The notes under the pieces are model-generated. The model was not told the DNA's origin and did not search any database. It worked only from the letters and a program-made list of their open reading frames with translations. Both the position numbers and the translations under genes were made by a program. DNA of 7,473 bases from an uncultured bacterium (GTDB lineage Bacteria > Hydrogenedentota > Hydrogenedentia > Hydrogenedentales > CAITNO01), in the NCBI GenBank assembly GCA_937923585.1, contig CALDSM010000317.1, positions 1-7,473 on the forward strand. Reading direction: 5' to 3'. Below are positions 1-5,718 of the stretch, one piece after another (position 1 is the first letter of the stretch; each line of letters starts with the position of its first letter).

Positions 1-129
1 CGGCGCACGCTGGGCCATGCTCATCACGGCGGACTGGGCAATCGCGGCCTGATAAATCTCGTTGCTGTATTCCGGGCGATTGATGGCATCGCTCAGATCG
101 GCTTCGGTGATCAGATAGTTGTACGGCAT
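1..129 (-). CDS. Major capsid protein, N-terminal fragment (runs off the window)
   Basis: This is the first 43 codons of a gene that continues past the left edge. The likely product is the major capsid protein, the subunit of the icosahedral head shell. Seen: the peptide begins MPYNYLITEADLSD and continues with a short helix-like stretch ending SAVMSMAQRAP. Known of the family: HK97-fold capsid proteins often begin with a segment of the form 'E(I)x(Q)AAxxxSAVxxLxRxxP', which this matches. Context agrees, because it directly follows a scaffold-like gene, the usual scaffold-capsid order. The start at 129 is supported by GGAAGG about 11 nt upstream. The identification rests on a short fragment and gene order, so the exact capsid family is open. 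Confidence 0.68.
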   Translation of the reverse strand, partial: MPYNYLITEADLSDAINRPEYSNEIYQAAIAQSAVMSMAQRAP

Positions 130-147
130 AGGGGGTTATCCTTCCCT

Positions 148-170
148 GCGCCGCTGTCTACCAACGGCGC
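148..170 (-). other. Hairpin between scaffold and capsid genes
   Basis: An inverted repeat with an 8-bp stem (arms 148-155 and 163-170, including one G-U pair if transcribed) and a 7-nt loop fills most of the 44-nt gap between the scaffold stop codon and the capsid start. No T-run follows on the minus strand, so it does not look like an intrinsic terminator. It could affect mRNA stability or the scaffold-to-capsid ratio. That role is inferred only from its position. Confidence 0.45.
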
Positions 171-173
171 GGG

Positions 174-683
174 TTAGCCTTTGACCCTTGCGCGTATTGC
201 ATCGTTGAACGATAGGGGCGTGCCAGGATTCGTGGAACCGCTTCCGGCTCCGGTCGTCTTGGGGCCACCCCCAGCCCCGGCAAACAGGCCGGGGTGCGCG
301 GCGCGCATGGCTTCGGCGTCAAGTGTTCCATCCTTGAAGTAGCCAAGCTCCCGCGCCACTGCAAACCCCGCCTTGATGTCCGTGAGTCCGGCTTTGAGGG
401 CGAGGTCTGCGAACGTTGCGCGGGACTGTGCCTCGGCGAGTTCGGCAGACAGTGCCGCAACCTTCGCCTCAGCGTCCCGGCCCTTCGCTTCGAGCGTCTC
501 GCGCACCTTCGCCTCACGCTTGGACACGGCCTCATTGACCCGTCTGTCAATTTCGGCGGTCCATTCCGTGACGCCCCAGCGCGCCCGCTCATCCTGCCCC
601 GTGCCGCCGCCCGCTCCCGAACCCGTGCCAGCGCCCGTGTCCGGTTTCGTGCCTTCGCCCGTTGCCTTGTTATCGTCAGACAT
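174..683 (-). CDS. Phage head scaffolding protein
   Basis: A 169-residue protein that most likely acts as the internal scaffold around which the capsid shell assembles. Seen: a disordered Gly/Thr-rich N-terminus (about residues 8-30), a highly charged helical, coiled-coil-like centre (about 42-92), a short globular stretch (about 92-135), a Gly/Ser/Thr/Pro linker, and the basic C-terminal tail SFNDAIRARVKG. This layout of a flexible ends, coiled-coil middle and short basic tail is typical of phage scaffold proteins of 150-200 residues. The tail resembles the capsid-binding ends of that group. The start is set at ATG 683 because a perfect AGGAGG lies 8 nt upstream. A longer in-frame TTG start at 716 would place the promoter-like element inside the gene. 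It lies directly upstream of the capsid gene. The role is inferred from architecture and position. Confidence 0.75.
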   Translation of the reverse strand: MSDDNKATGEGTKPDTGAGTGSGAGGGTGQDERARWGVTEWTAEIDRRVNEAVSKREAKVRETLEAKGRDAEAKVAALSAELAEAQSRATFADLALKAGLTDIKAGFAVARELGYFKDGTLDAEAMRAAHPGLFAGAGGGPKTTGAGSGSTNPGTPLSFNDAIRARVKG

Positions 684-704
684 GGTAGTGTCCTCCTGTC
701 GTGC

Positions 705-736
705 ATTATACCACAAACCCCGCGTTTGGGCTGTGG
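705..736 (-). promoter_or_regulatory. Extended -10 promoter-like element before scaffold/capsid
   Basis: On the minus strand TTGTGGTATAAT (705-716) contains a perfect extended -10 (TGGTATAAT). Transcription would begin near position 698, just before the scaffold ribosome binding site. There is no convincing -35 hexamer at 16-18 bp. Inverted repeats lie immediately upstream instead: CCACA/TGTGG at 711-715 and 732-736, and CAAAC/GTTTG at 714-718 and 724-728. A strong -10, poor -35 and upstream dyad are features of activator-dependent phage late promoters such as those driven by Mu C protein. Activator dependence here is inference. The same 12-mer recurs at 6326-6337. Confidence 0.6.
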
Positions 737-742
737 TGTCTG

Positions 743-1042
743 TTAGCGCGTCAAGTCCTTTGCCTCTTGATATGCGGGGGCGAGATAGGGCCGCGCCACC
801 ATTTTTGACGTGCCTATTTCAAGCCAGCCGCCGTAGCCAGATTGCGTATACACGCGGCCAACAGGCTTGCCCCCTTCAACGCCAGTCTTTGTGGCGATGC
901 TGTCGCGGTTGTTGCCAGTGTCCACCGGGGAGTTCTTGGAAGCAATGGCGGACATGGTGTCGCAGAAGGTTCCAATTTGTTCTGCGCCCGCCGCAAGCGC
1001 GGCCCGCAGCACTGCGTCAGTGTTTGGCCTTACCCTGCTCAT
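743..1042 (-). CDS. HK97 gp10-like head-tail/tail completion protein
   Basis: A 99-residue protein resembling the HK97 gp10 family (PF04883), small proteins at or near the head-tail interface of siphoviruses. Seen: PVDTGNNRDSI at residues 39-49 matches the family's 'P-x-DTG-x-L-x-x-SI' motif, GGWLEIGTSKM at 71-81 matches the 'YAxFVEFGT' motif, and ARPYLAPAY at 83-91 matches the 'xARPFLxPA' ending. Length is slightly short for the family (usually 110-150). The start at 1042 was chosen because it makes an ATGA overlap with the preceding gene and has AGAGG about 7 nt upstream. An in-frame start at 1153 would bury a long basic stretch inside its neighbour. It precedes scaffold and capsid here, whereas members usually follow the capsid gene. 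Confidence 0.8.
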   Translation of the reverse strand: MSRVRPNTDAVLRAALAAGAEQIGTFCDTMSAIASKNSPVDTGNNRDSIATKTGVEGGKPVGRVYTQSGYGGWLEIGTSKMVARPYLAPAYQEAKDLTR

Positions 1043-1776
1043 TTGCCGGCCTCTGCCCGCGCGGTTGCGGTCTCTTCTTTGTTGCGTTCGTTCAGGCGTT
1101 CGGCGATGTCGCGGCCCCTGTCCGTGGTGACGTATGCAACCGAGCACCTGCAATTCGGGTGTGCGGGTGCGGTCATGGTGCCGCCCGAAAATGAATCTTC
1201 CACGGGAATCACGCCGTCATCCTCATTTCCCGCGCAGATGTCGCACAGCCGCTCATCCGCCGTGGTTATCCAGTGCTTCCACTTCGCGCCACGGCCCAAC
1301 GCCTCCACCTCCCGCGCCTCGCTTGTGGCCTTGCGCGCCTCAGTGCGGGCTATGGTCTCCCGCCGCTCCCGCAGCAACTTCTGCCGCTCCCGCTCCACCG
1401 CCTTTTCGAGTGCATCGTTGGACAGGTCGGACGACTCCAAGTATTCGCGCACCTTCTCCAACCGCGCAGCCCGTTGCGGGTCAAGCCCTTGCACGTCCGT
1501 CAGCATCCGCGCAATCTCGCGCGGCCCCTTTCCCTGTTCCAGCCCCGTGGCGATTGCCTCGCCCATGCTGTTGAGTTGCGTTTTTGTGAAGTCGCGCAAG
1601 AGGGATGATGCCGCCTCCTTTGCTAGCGCGCGCGCGCGGTCTGTCGCGGCCTTGGACACTGGCCCCGTGATTTGGGAGAGGTACTGCGCAAGAAGGGCCT
1701 CCTCCAACGTCTGCGCAAGTAGCGCGGAAACGTCAGCGGTCACCTCTTCCAGCGTCTCTGTGTAGGCGTCTGCCAT
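1039..1776 (-). CDS. Minor head protein, Mu F / SPP1 gp7-like
   Basis: A 245-residue protein of the phage Mu F-like head morphogenesis family (PF04233; SPP1 gp7 relatives). These bind the portal, are packaged in few copies and may travel with the DNA. Seen: a long helical N-terminal region (about 1-140), then the family signature: RTEARKA at 144-150, W169, the D-x-R-x-C-x-x-C cluster ending at C178 and C181, and HPNCRC at 206-211. The two CxxC/CxC pairs with the histidine look like a metal site. The C-terminus is a charged tail. The start ATG at 1776 lies one base after the stop of the 44-residue membrane ORF, with only a G-rich ribosome binding site, suggesting coupled translation. An ATG eight codons further upstream would overlap that ORF more deeply and is less likely. 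Position right after the portal gene is typical. Confidence 0.88.
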   Translation of the reverse strand: MADAYTETLEEVTADVSALLAQTLEEALLAQYLSQITGPVSKAATDRARALAKEAASSLLRDFTKTQLNSMGEAIATGLEQGKGPREIARMLTDVQGLDPQRAARLEKVREYLESSDLSNDALEKAVERERQKLLRERRETIARTEARKATSEAREVEALGRGAKWKHWITTADERLCDICAGNEDDGVIPVEDSFSGGTMTAPAHPNCRCSVAYVTTDRGRDIAERLNERNKEETATARAEAGK

Positions 1777-1777
1777 G

Positions 1778-1912
1778 TCAGCCCCCGAACGCTGCTGCAA
1801 TCATCGCGCAGCCCATGATAAAGAGCGGGACGCCGATGATTACAAAAATGGGCAGGGCGATGCACAAGCACCCCAGCCCAATGCACGCCTTGCCGATTTC
1901 TTCCTGCGTCAT
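1778..1912 (-). CDS. 44-residue hydrophobic membrane peptide between portal and minor head genes
   Basis: A small gene encoding 44 residues beginning MTQEEIGKACIG. After about nine polar residues the rest is almost wholly hydrophobic (roughly residues 10-42), including IALPIFVIIGVPLFIMG, with four cysteines and a central proline/glycine pair. It could form one long membrane helix or a tight two-helix hairpin. Evidence that it is translated: its ATG overlaps the portal stop codon as ATGA, GGGAG lies about 8 nt upstream, and its TGA stop is one base from the next start codon. It thus fills the gap between portal and minor head exactly. I do not recognise a family. A small holin-like or membrane-targeting role is possible but unsupported. 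Confidence 0.72.
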   Translation of the reverse strand: MTQEEIGKACIGLGCLCIALPIFVIIGVPLFIMGCAMIAAAFGG

Positions 1913-3387
1913 GATGCGGCTCCCGGCGCGGTCTGCGCCTGCTGTGCGGCTATGAGCTTTTCAAGGCGCCCGCCTTCCAGAATCTTGGCAAGCGCAACGT
2001 CCCCGATGGTGGTGGTGACGGCCTCAATGATGGGGGCGAGTTGCGCCTCGGTTACGGCAAACTGCGGCTCCGTCAGCGGCGGCAAAGTCTCCGCGCCCGC
2101 GCCGCCCGCCTCCATGCTGTCTTGCTTGAGCTGGTCTATCTCCGCATCGCGCCACCCTTCATCGCGCAACTGCGTGATAATCGGCACCCCGGCGCGGACG
2201 TTTATCTCCCGCGTCTGCGCCTGCGACAACGGCTGGACCGTGCGCGGGTCATCCCAGTTGACCGTGATTGCCTCCGGTTCAATCCCAGGCATCCCGTCAA
2301 GGGCCAGCATGTGCGCGCACAGGTCGCGCCATGTGCCGTCCACGCGGGACATGTAGCGATAGACCTTTTTGACAAGTGGGGCCTCCATCGCCTGCAACGC
2401 TTCGCCGCTTGGGTCGCCTCCGTTGGAAATGAAGTAGTGGCGCGGCGTGCGGCTGATAGACGCGATGGCGTGGGCCAGGTCGGCCTTCGCCTCTGTGTAG
2501 ATAGACAGGTTCGCCTGTGCCAACTGGATGATGCTTGTCGGCTGTTCATCTCCAGCTGCCCCGGGCAGTGCGATGAAGTCCCCCGGCTTGATGGCTGTGG
2601 CGTTGCCCACGTCCGCCGCCGAGATGATAGCGCGGAAGGGGAACGCGCACCCCTCGGAGGTCACCATGAGGTCCGCGAATAGTTTGTTCACCCCGTCTTG
2701 GAGTGGTATCACGTCTGCGAAATCCGGCCGCGTCTGGCGGCGGTCGGCGCGGAAGTGGAACACGGGGAACACGGGCAGTTCCACCTCGCCGTCCGCGTCC
2801 AGGGTGTAGGACTTCGCTTCCGTGCCGCTGTCCTTTGGCGCTGAAAACTTGGACAGGATGCACCCGCCGTCTTCTGTGCGCTCGTAGACGTAGAGCCGCC
2901 AGACGGCTGGGTCTGTGCTGTCGTCCAGATACCGCTTGATAACCGCCGTCAGTTTGCGGGGGTGTGCGTGGTCGTAGACGGCGTAGCAGTTCGGGGAGGG
3001 CTGGCAGTAGGCCTCCGGCGTGTCTTCGTCCACGTCTGTGATCACGAACGCCTCACCAGTCACCACAACTTGCTGATGCACCTCCTCAGCTAGCGCGCCC
3101 CATGCGAAGCGGTCGAAGAAGCCGTTTGCCTTGTCAGTGGCCGCGTCATTCTCTGCCACAGTGAAACCCGTCAAGCCCATGCGGTCAATGACGGCGTTGC
3201 AGACGATGCTGATCCAGTTCTCGGCGAACGTTGCCCGCTCGACTTCTGGGAAAATCTTCCGCACCTTTTCCGTGGAAAATACCAGTGGGTGGTCGCCGTC
3301 ATAGTAGCGGATAGCCTCAGCCTGCCGCAGTGCCTGCCCGTTGAACGCTTTCAGGTTGCTGGCGATGATATTCTGCGCGTCTGTCAT
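1909..3387 (-). CDS. Portal protein, SPP1 gp6-like
   Basis: A 492-residue portal protein, the dodecameric ring at one head vertex through which the terminase pumps DNA and to which the tail connects. Seen: the N-terminal region has YYDGDHPL near residue 30 followed by FAENWISIVCNAVIDRMGL, the 'YY-x-G ... NW...VVDxxxxRL' pattern of SPP1 gp6-like portals (PF05133). Further along are the stem/wing-like parts and a C-terminal helical crown rich in acidic residues and alanine. Length agrees with the family (about 450-510). The start at ATG 3387 overlaps the large terminase stop as ATGA and has GGAGG 10 nt upstream, so I prefer it to an in-frame GTG at 3438. The 3' end overlaps the next small gene as ATGA. 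Large terminase, portal and Mu F-like protein in this order is standard for packaging modules. Confidence 0.92.
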   Translation of the reverse strand: MTDAQNIIASNLKAFNGQALRQAEAIRYYDGDHPLVFSTEKVRKIFPEVERATFAENWISIVCNAVIDRMGLTGFTVAENDAATDKANGFFDRFAWGALAEEVHQQVVVTGEAFVITDVDEDTPEAYCQPSPNCYAVYDHAHPRKLTAVIKRYLDDSTDPAVWRLYVYERTEDGGCILSKFSAPKDSGTEAKSYTLDADGEVELPVFPVFHFRADRRQTRPDFADVIPLQDGVNKLFADLMVTSEGCAFPFRAIISAADVGNATAIKPGDFIALPGAAGDEQPTSIIQLAQANLSIYTEAKADLAHAIASISRTPRHYFISNGGDPSGEALQAMEAPLVKKVYRYMSRVDGTWRDLCAHMLALDGMPGIEPEAITVNWDDPRTVQPLSQAQTREINVRAGVPIITQLRDEGWRDAEIDQLKQDSMEAGGAGAETLPPLTEPQFAVTEAQLAPIIEAVTTTIGDVALAKILEGGRLEKLIAAQQAQTAPGAAS

Positions 3388-4601
3388 AGTATGCGGGCCT
3401 CCACTGTTCGCCTGCCTCCAAGCTCGGTACACGCCCACACAAGGGCGTCCATGCGGTCGGGTGAGTGCGCGGACGGGTCATCTGGCGTCCACTCGCACAT
3501 CTGGTCTTCTAGTATAGCATGGCTCCCTACATGGTGAACCTTACCCTGCTCATATAGCGCGGAAATCGGTTCCGCCCGCGTCTGTTTCCCTCGGCTTGCG
3601 TGGACGGGCTTCAGCGGCATGTTCGGATTGACGGTGCGCAAGACATGCGCCACCATGTCCCCGCCTTGATTGCTCTCGTAGATAACGCGGTCGGCCTTTG
3701 ACCCGACAAACGCGCGGTTGACCGCCGTGCCCCACGCCTGCGGGGTTCCCTTGGTGCTGTGGTCTGCCAGAACGTAGAGGTGGCCGTCTGTCGCCTTGCC
3801 CACAACAATGATTCCCGTCTCATCCCCTCCCGCTGTCGCGCTGGGGTCCACGCCCACCACAACGCGCACAAGGTCCGGGGCTTGCGCAACCCGCAGGTCG
3901 TCTATCTGTTGCCGCCGCCACAACGCGCCGGGGTTGTCTTCGAGCAGTTCGGCATAGAGTTCCTGCCGCCCAAGCCGCGTGCCCTCGTAGCGGCTGAGAA
4001 TCGCGTCTATGAATCCGGGCGCGAGGTTGTCGCGGTTGTCGAATGTGGACGCCCGCGTGGTGTGCGTGTGCGGGTCTTTGATGATGTTCTTGAGTGTCTG
4101 AATCGGGCGCGGGGTTGTCGTGACTACACAGCGCGGGTCGGCGCCCAGGCGCAGGCCCATCATGAGATTGTCCCATGTCTCTTGGGGGTACTTCCACGCG
4201 GCTAATTCATCACACCACGCGCCGCCATGCTGCGGGCCTCGGAGGCGGTCGGGTTCCTCGGCTGAGTAGCAGAAGGCCACCGCGCCGTTCCAAAACTCCA
4301 CCCGCCGTTTTGATGGGTAATAGGTGGGCCGCTGCCCCGTTGGGAACACTCGCAGCAACCCGCTTTCCCCTTCCACTATCACGTCCCGCACGTCGGCGGC
4401 GGTTGGGGCCACGAGCGCAATGCGCCCATCCGTCTCAATGCGGCGGCGTACCCATTCCGCGCCCGCCCGCGTCTTGCCCGCGCCGCGCCCCGCTTGGAGG
4501 AGCCATGTGCGCCAGTCGCCCGCCGGGGGGAGTTGATCGGCGCGGGCATGGAGGGTCCAGCGGGTGCGGAGTGCCTCGGCGAGTTTGTGCCGCTCTGTTA
4601 C
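3384..4601 (-). CDS. Terminase large subunit, with no canonical start codon visible
   Basis: The ATPase-nuclease motor that packages and cuts phage DNA. Counting from GTA at 4601 it has 405 residues. Seen: Walker A GRGAGKT at 38-44, Walker B ending in D131-E132 (GGAWCDE), a coupling TTTPRP stretch near 161-166, then an RNase H-like nuclease with likely metal ligands D252 (VVGVDPS), E309 (IYESNQGGD) and D385 (PDRMDAL). It matches the Terminase_6 group. The start is a problem. The frame opens after TGA at 4737-4739, but there is no ATG, GTG or TTG until GTG at 4412, which lies beyond Walker A. I place the 5' end at GTA 4601-4599, where GTAA overlaps the small terminase stop and GGAG lies 5 nt upstream. 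Ancestral GTGA is the simplest explanation. A -1 frameshift from the small subunit is the alternative. Confidence 0.93.
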   Translation of the reverse strand, partial: VTERHKLAEALRTRWTLHARADQLPPAGDWRTWLLQAGRGAGKTRAGAEWVRRRIETDGRIALVAPTAADVRDVIVEGESGLLRVFPTGQRPTYYPSKRRVEFWNGAVAFCYSAEEPDRLRGPQHGGAWCDELAAWKYPQETWDNLMMGLRLGADPRCVVTTTPRPIQTLKNIIKDPHTHTTRASTFDNRDNLAPGFIDAILSRYEGTRLGRQELYAELLEDNPGALWRRQQIDDLRVAQAPDLVRVVVGVDPSATAGGDETGIIVVGKATDGHLYVLADHSTKGTPQAWGTAVNRAFVGSKADRVIYESNQGGDMVAHVLRTVNPNMPLKPVHASRGKQTRAEPISALYEQGKVHHVGSHAILEDQMCEWTPDDPSAHSPDRMDALVWACTELGGRRTVEARIL

Positions 4602-5077
4602 GGTTGCTCCGTCCGTTCCGTGTCCCCCGCCGCGCCCGCCGCCACCTTGGCGGCCAGCGCGCGCAGTTCGTCGTCCGATGCCGCGAGGTAGGGGTTGTCG
4701 CCGCTTGGGTCCGTGGGCGCAATCTTCGTGGGCGCGTCAAGGCCGAGCAGTTTGGCGCGACGTTCCATAACGCGCAACACTGTGTCAGCCGCTGTCTTGC
4801 TCCCCTGCATGGCGTTCGCCCAGTTCGCCGCCTGTATCGCGTCAAGCCGTTGTTGTTCCAGTTCCACCAACTGGCCCGCACGCTCCCGCGCCGTCTCCCG
4901 GTATGCGTTCAACGCCTCCGTGGCATACTCATGCGCTGTGCTGGCAGGTATGCCTAACTCCGTAGCAATCTTGCGGTATGATTTGCCAGCCATCCGCGCC
5001 ACAACCACAGACTCAAGGCGAGATGCCTTTTTCATCTGTTCGGCAGCGAGTGCGCCTGTGTTGTTTGTGCCGCTCAT
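4598..5077 (-). CDS. Terminase small subunit
   Basis: A 159-residue DNA-recognition subunit of the packaging terminase. It binds the packaging start site and hands DNA to the large subunit. Seen: a helix-turn-helix at about residues 29-54 (SYRKIATELGIPASTAHEY), a helical oligomerisation region at about 55-100, and RVMERRAKLLGLDAPTK at 102-118, a stretch recurrent in small terminases. The C-terminus is Ala/Gly-rich and probably flexible. The start at 5077 overlaps the mom stop as ATGA and has GAGG 7 nt upstream. Its last codons overlap the apparent beginning of the large terminase, which lies in the -1 frame relative to it. Length fits the family (about 140-180). Confidence 0.87.
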   Translation of the reverse strand: MSGTNNTGALAAEQMKKASRLESVVVARMAGKSYRKIATELGIPASTAHEYATEALNAYRETARERAGQLVELEQQRLDAIQAANWANAMQGSKTAADTVLRVMERRAKLLGLDAPTKIAPTDPSGDNPYLAASDDELRALAAKVAAGAAGDTERTEQP

Positions 5078-5718
5078 GTGGTGGCCTCAGGTGAAGTTTG
5101 GAGCGTGACGGTCGGACTTGCGCCGCCCTCTCCCGGCTGGTCGCCGGGCGCATCGCTGCCTATGCTTGTCACGCGAAGAAGGCTGAGAATGGATGCTGCT
5201 TGCTTGTCTAGTGGGTAAGCAAATTTATGTTTTGGTTTCGCTTTTACCCAACCAGAGCCGCTTGTTGTTCCTCGCTTATTGAACACACTGCGTTTATGCA
5301 CAACACCATCTCCATTCAATACATGGTTTGCGCTAAAACTGCCCATATATACCCAATTCCCAGCCTTGTATATCTGCCCTGTGTGCCCTTGTGCTGTGTC
5401 AGCGTATGAAACAATCACACGGAGGCCGGGGCATGCCTTCTTTAGCATCCTCAGTGTGATGGATATAATGCGGGAGACTGGCGTCTCATGCCTATTGAGT
5501 GCCACCCTCACCAACTCTATGACCTCTGTTTGCTGCATGCCGAAGGGTTGTCCAATACGGAAGTTTGCCCCATGCGCGTATATCACAGCCCCAACAAACC
5601 GCCCATGCTCCCAAACACCGAACATGGCGAGTTTTCCGCGCGGCATGCTCTTGGAGTAGTGCCAAGACATGACAGCGTGCTTCGCTGCCGCTCTTGTGCA
5701 TGGTGCTATCCTAAGCAT
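5074..5718 (-). CDS. mom: Mom-family DNA adenine hypermodification protein
   Basis: A 214-residue relative of phage Mu Mom, a GNAT-fold enzyme that converts adenine in phage DNA to a carbamoylmethyl-type derivative and so protects it from many restriction enzymes. Seen: HYSKSMP at 20-26, FGVWEHGRFVGAVIYAHG around 33-50, ELVRVAL at 68-74, VSYAD at 103-107, H112, Y117 with NW at 121-122, and KHKFAYPL at 163-170. These follow the conserved order of Mom-family proteins. Residues beyond about 173 form a polar Gly/Pro/Ser/Thr-rich tail. The ATG at 5718 overlaps the ParB-like stop by 8 nt (ATGCTTAG), and no good ribosome binding site precedes it, so translation is probably coupled or regulated. Base composition is conspicuously AT-rich (about 41% GC by hand count over 5221-5340), suggesting separate acquisition. 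Family assignment is confident; the exact modification in this phage is inferred. Confidence 0.86.
   Translation of the reverse strand: MLRIAPCTRAAAKHAVMSWHYSKSMPRGKLAMFGVWEHGRFVGAVIYAHGANFRIGQPFGMQQTEVIELVRVALNRHETPVSRIISITLRMLKKACPGLRVIVSYADTAQGHTGQIYKAGNWVYMGSFSANHVLNGDGVVHKRSVFNKRGTTSGSGWVKAKPKHKFAYPLDKQAASILSLLRVTSIGSDAPGDQPGEGGASPTVTLQTSPEATT

Noticed and set aside
684..716. Longer scaffold protein beginning at an in-frame TTG (716)
   Set aside because: It would contain the TATAAT element and ribosome binding site within the gene. ATG 683 has a perfect AGGAGG 8 nt upstream.
1043..1153. HK97 gp10-like protein starting at 1153
   Set aside because: The added stretch is Arg/Gln-rich and out of keeping with the family. 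ATG 1042 gives an ATGA overlap and a good ribosome binding site.
373..2356. Long open frames on the plus strand opposite scaffold, minor head and portal genes
   Set aside because: They are Arg/Ser/Pro/Ala-rich, show no domain motifs, lack consistent ribosome binding sites and lie opposite genes with clear family signatures. High GC content with few stop codons explains them.
3388..3438. Portal start at an in-frame GTG (3438)
   Set aside because: ATG 3387 forms an ATGA overlap with the terminase stop, has GGAGG upstream and gives a normal portal N-terminus. The extra 17 residues look like a shadow of the terminase end.
3511..3519. TGCTATACT, an extended -10-like sequence inside the large terminase gene
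   Set aside because: It has no -35 or dyad, lies inside conserved coding sequence and does not share the 12-mer of the two intergenic elements. Chance is likely.
4620..4635. G-run near the end of the small terminase as a -1 ribosomal frameshift site
   Set aside because: The run allows re-pairing of only one of the two tRNAs and is not a proper X-XXY-YYZ heptamer. No clear pseudoknot was seen, so a frameshift is kept only as an alternative explanation for the missing start.
5463..5470. ATATAATG, -10-like, on the plus strand within mom
   Set aside because: It points against all genes, and no plausible plus-strand gene follows. The AT-rich mom sequence makes such matches likely.
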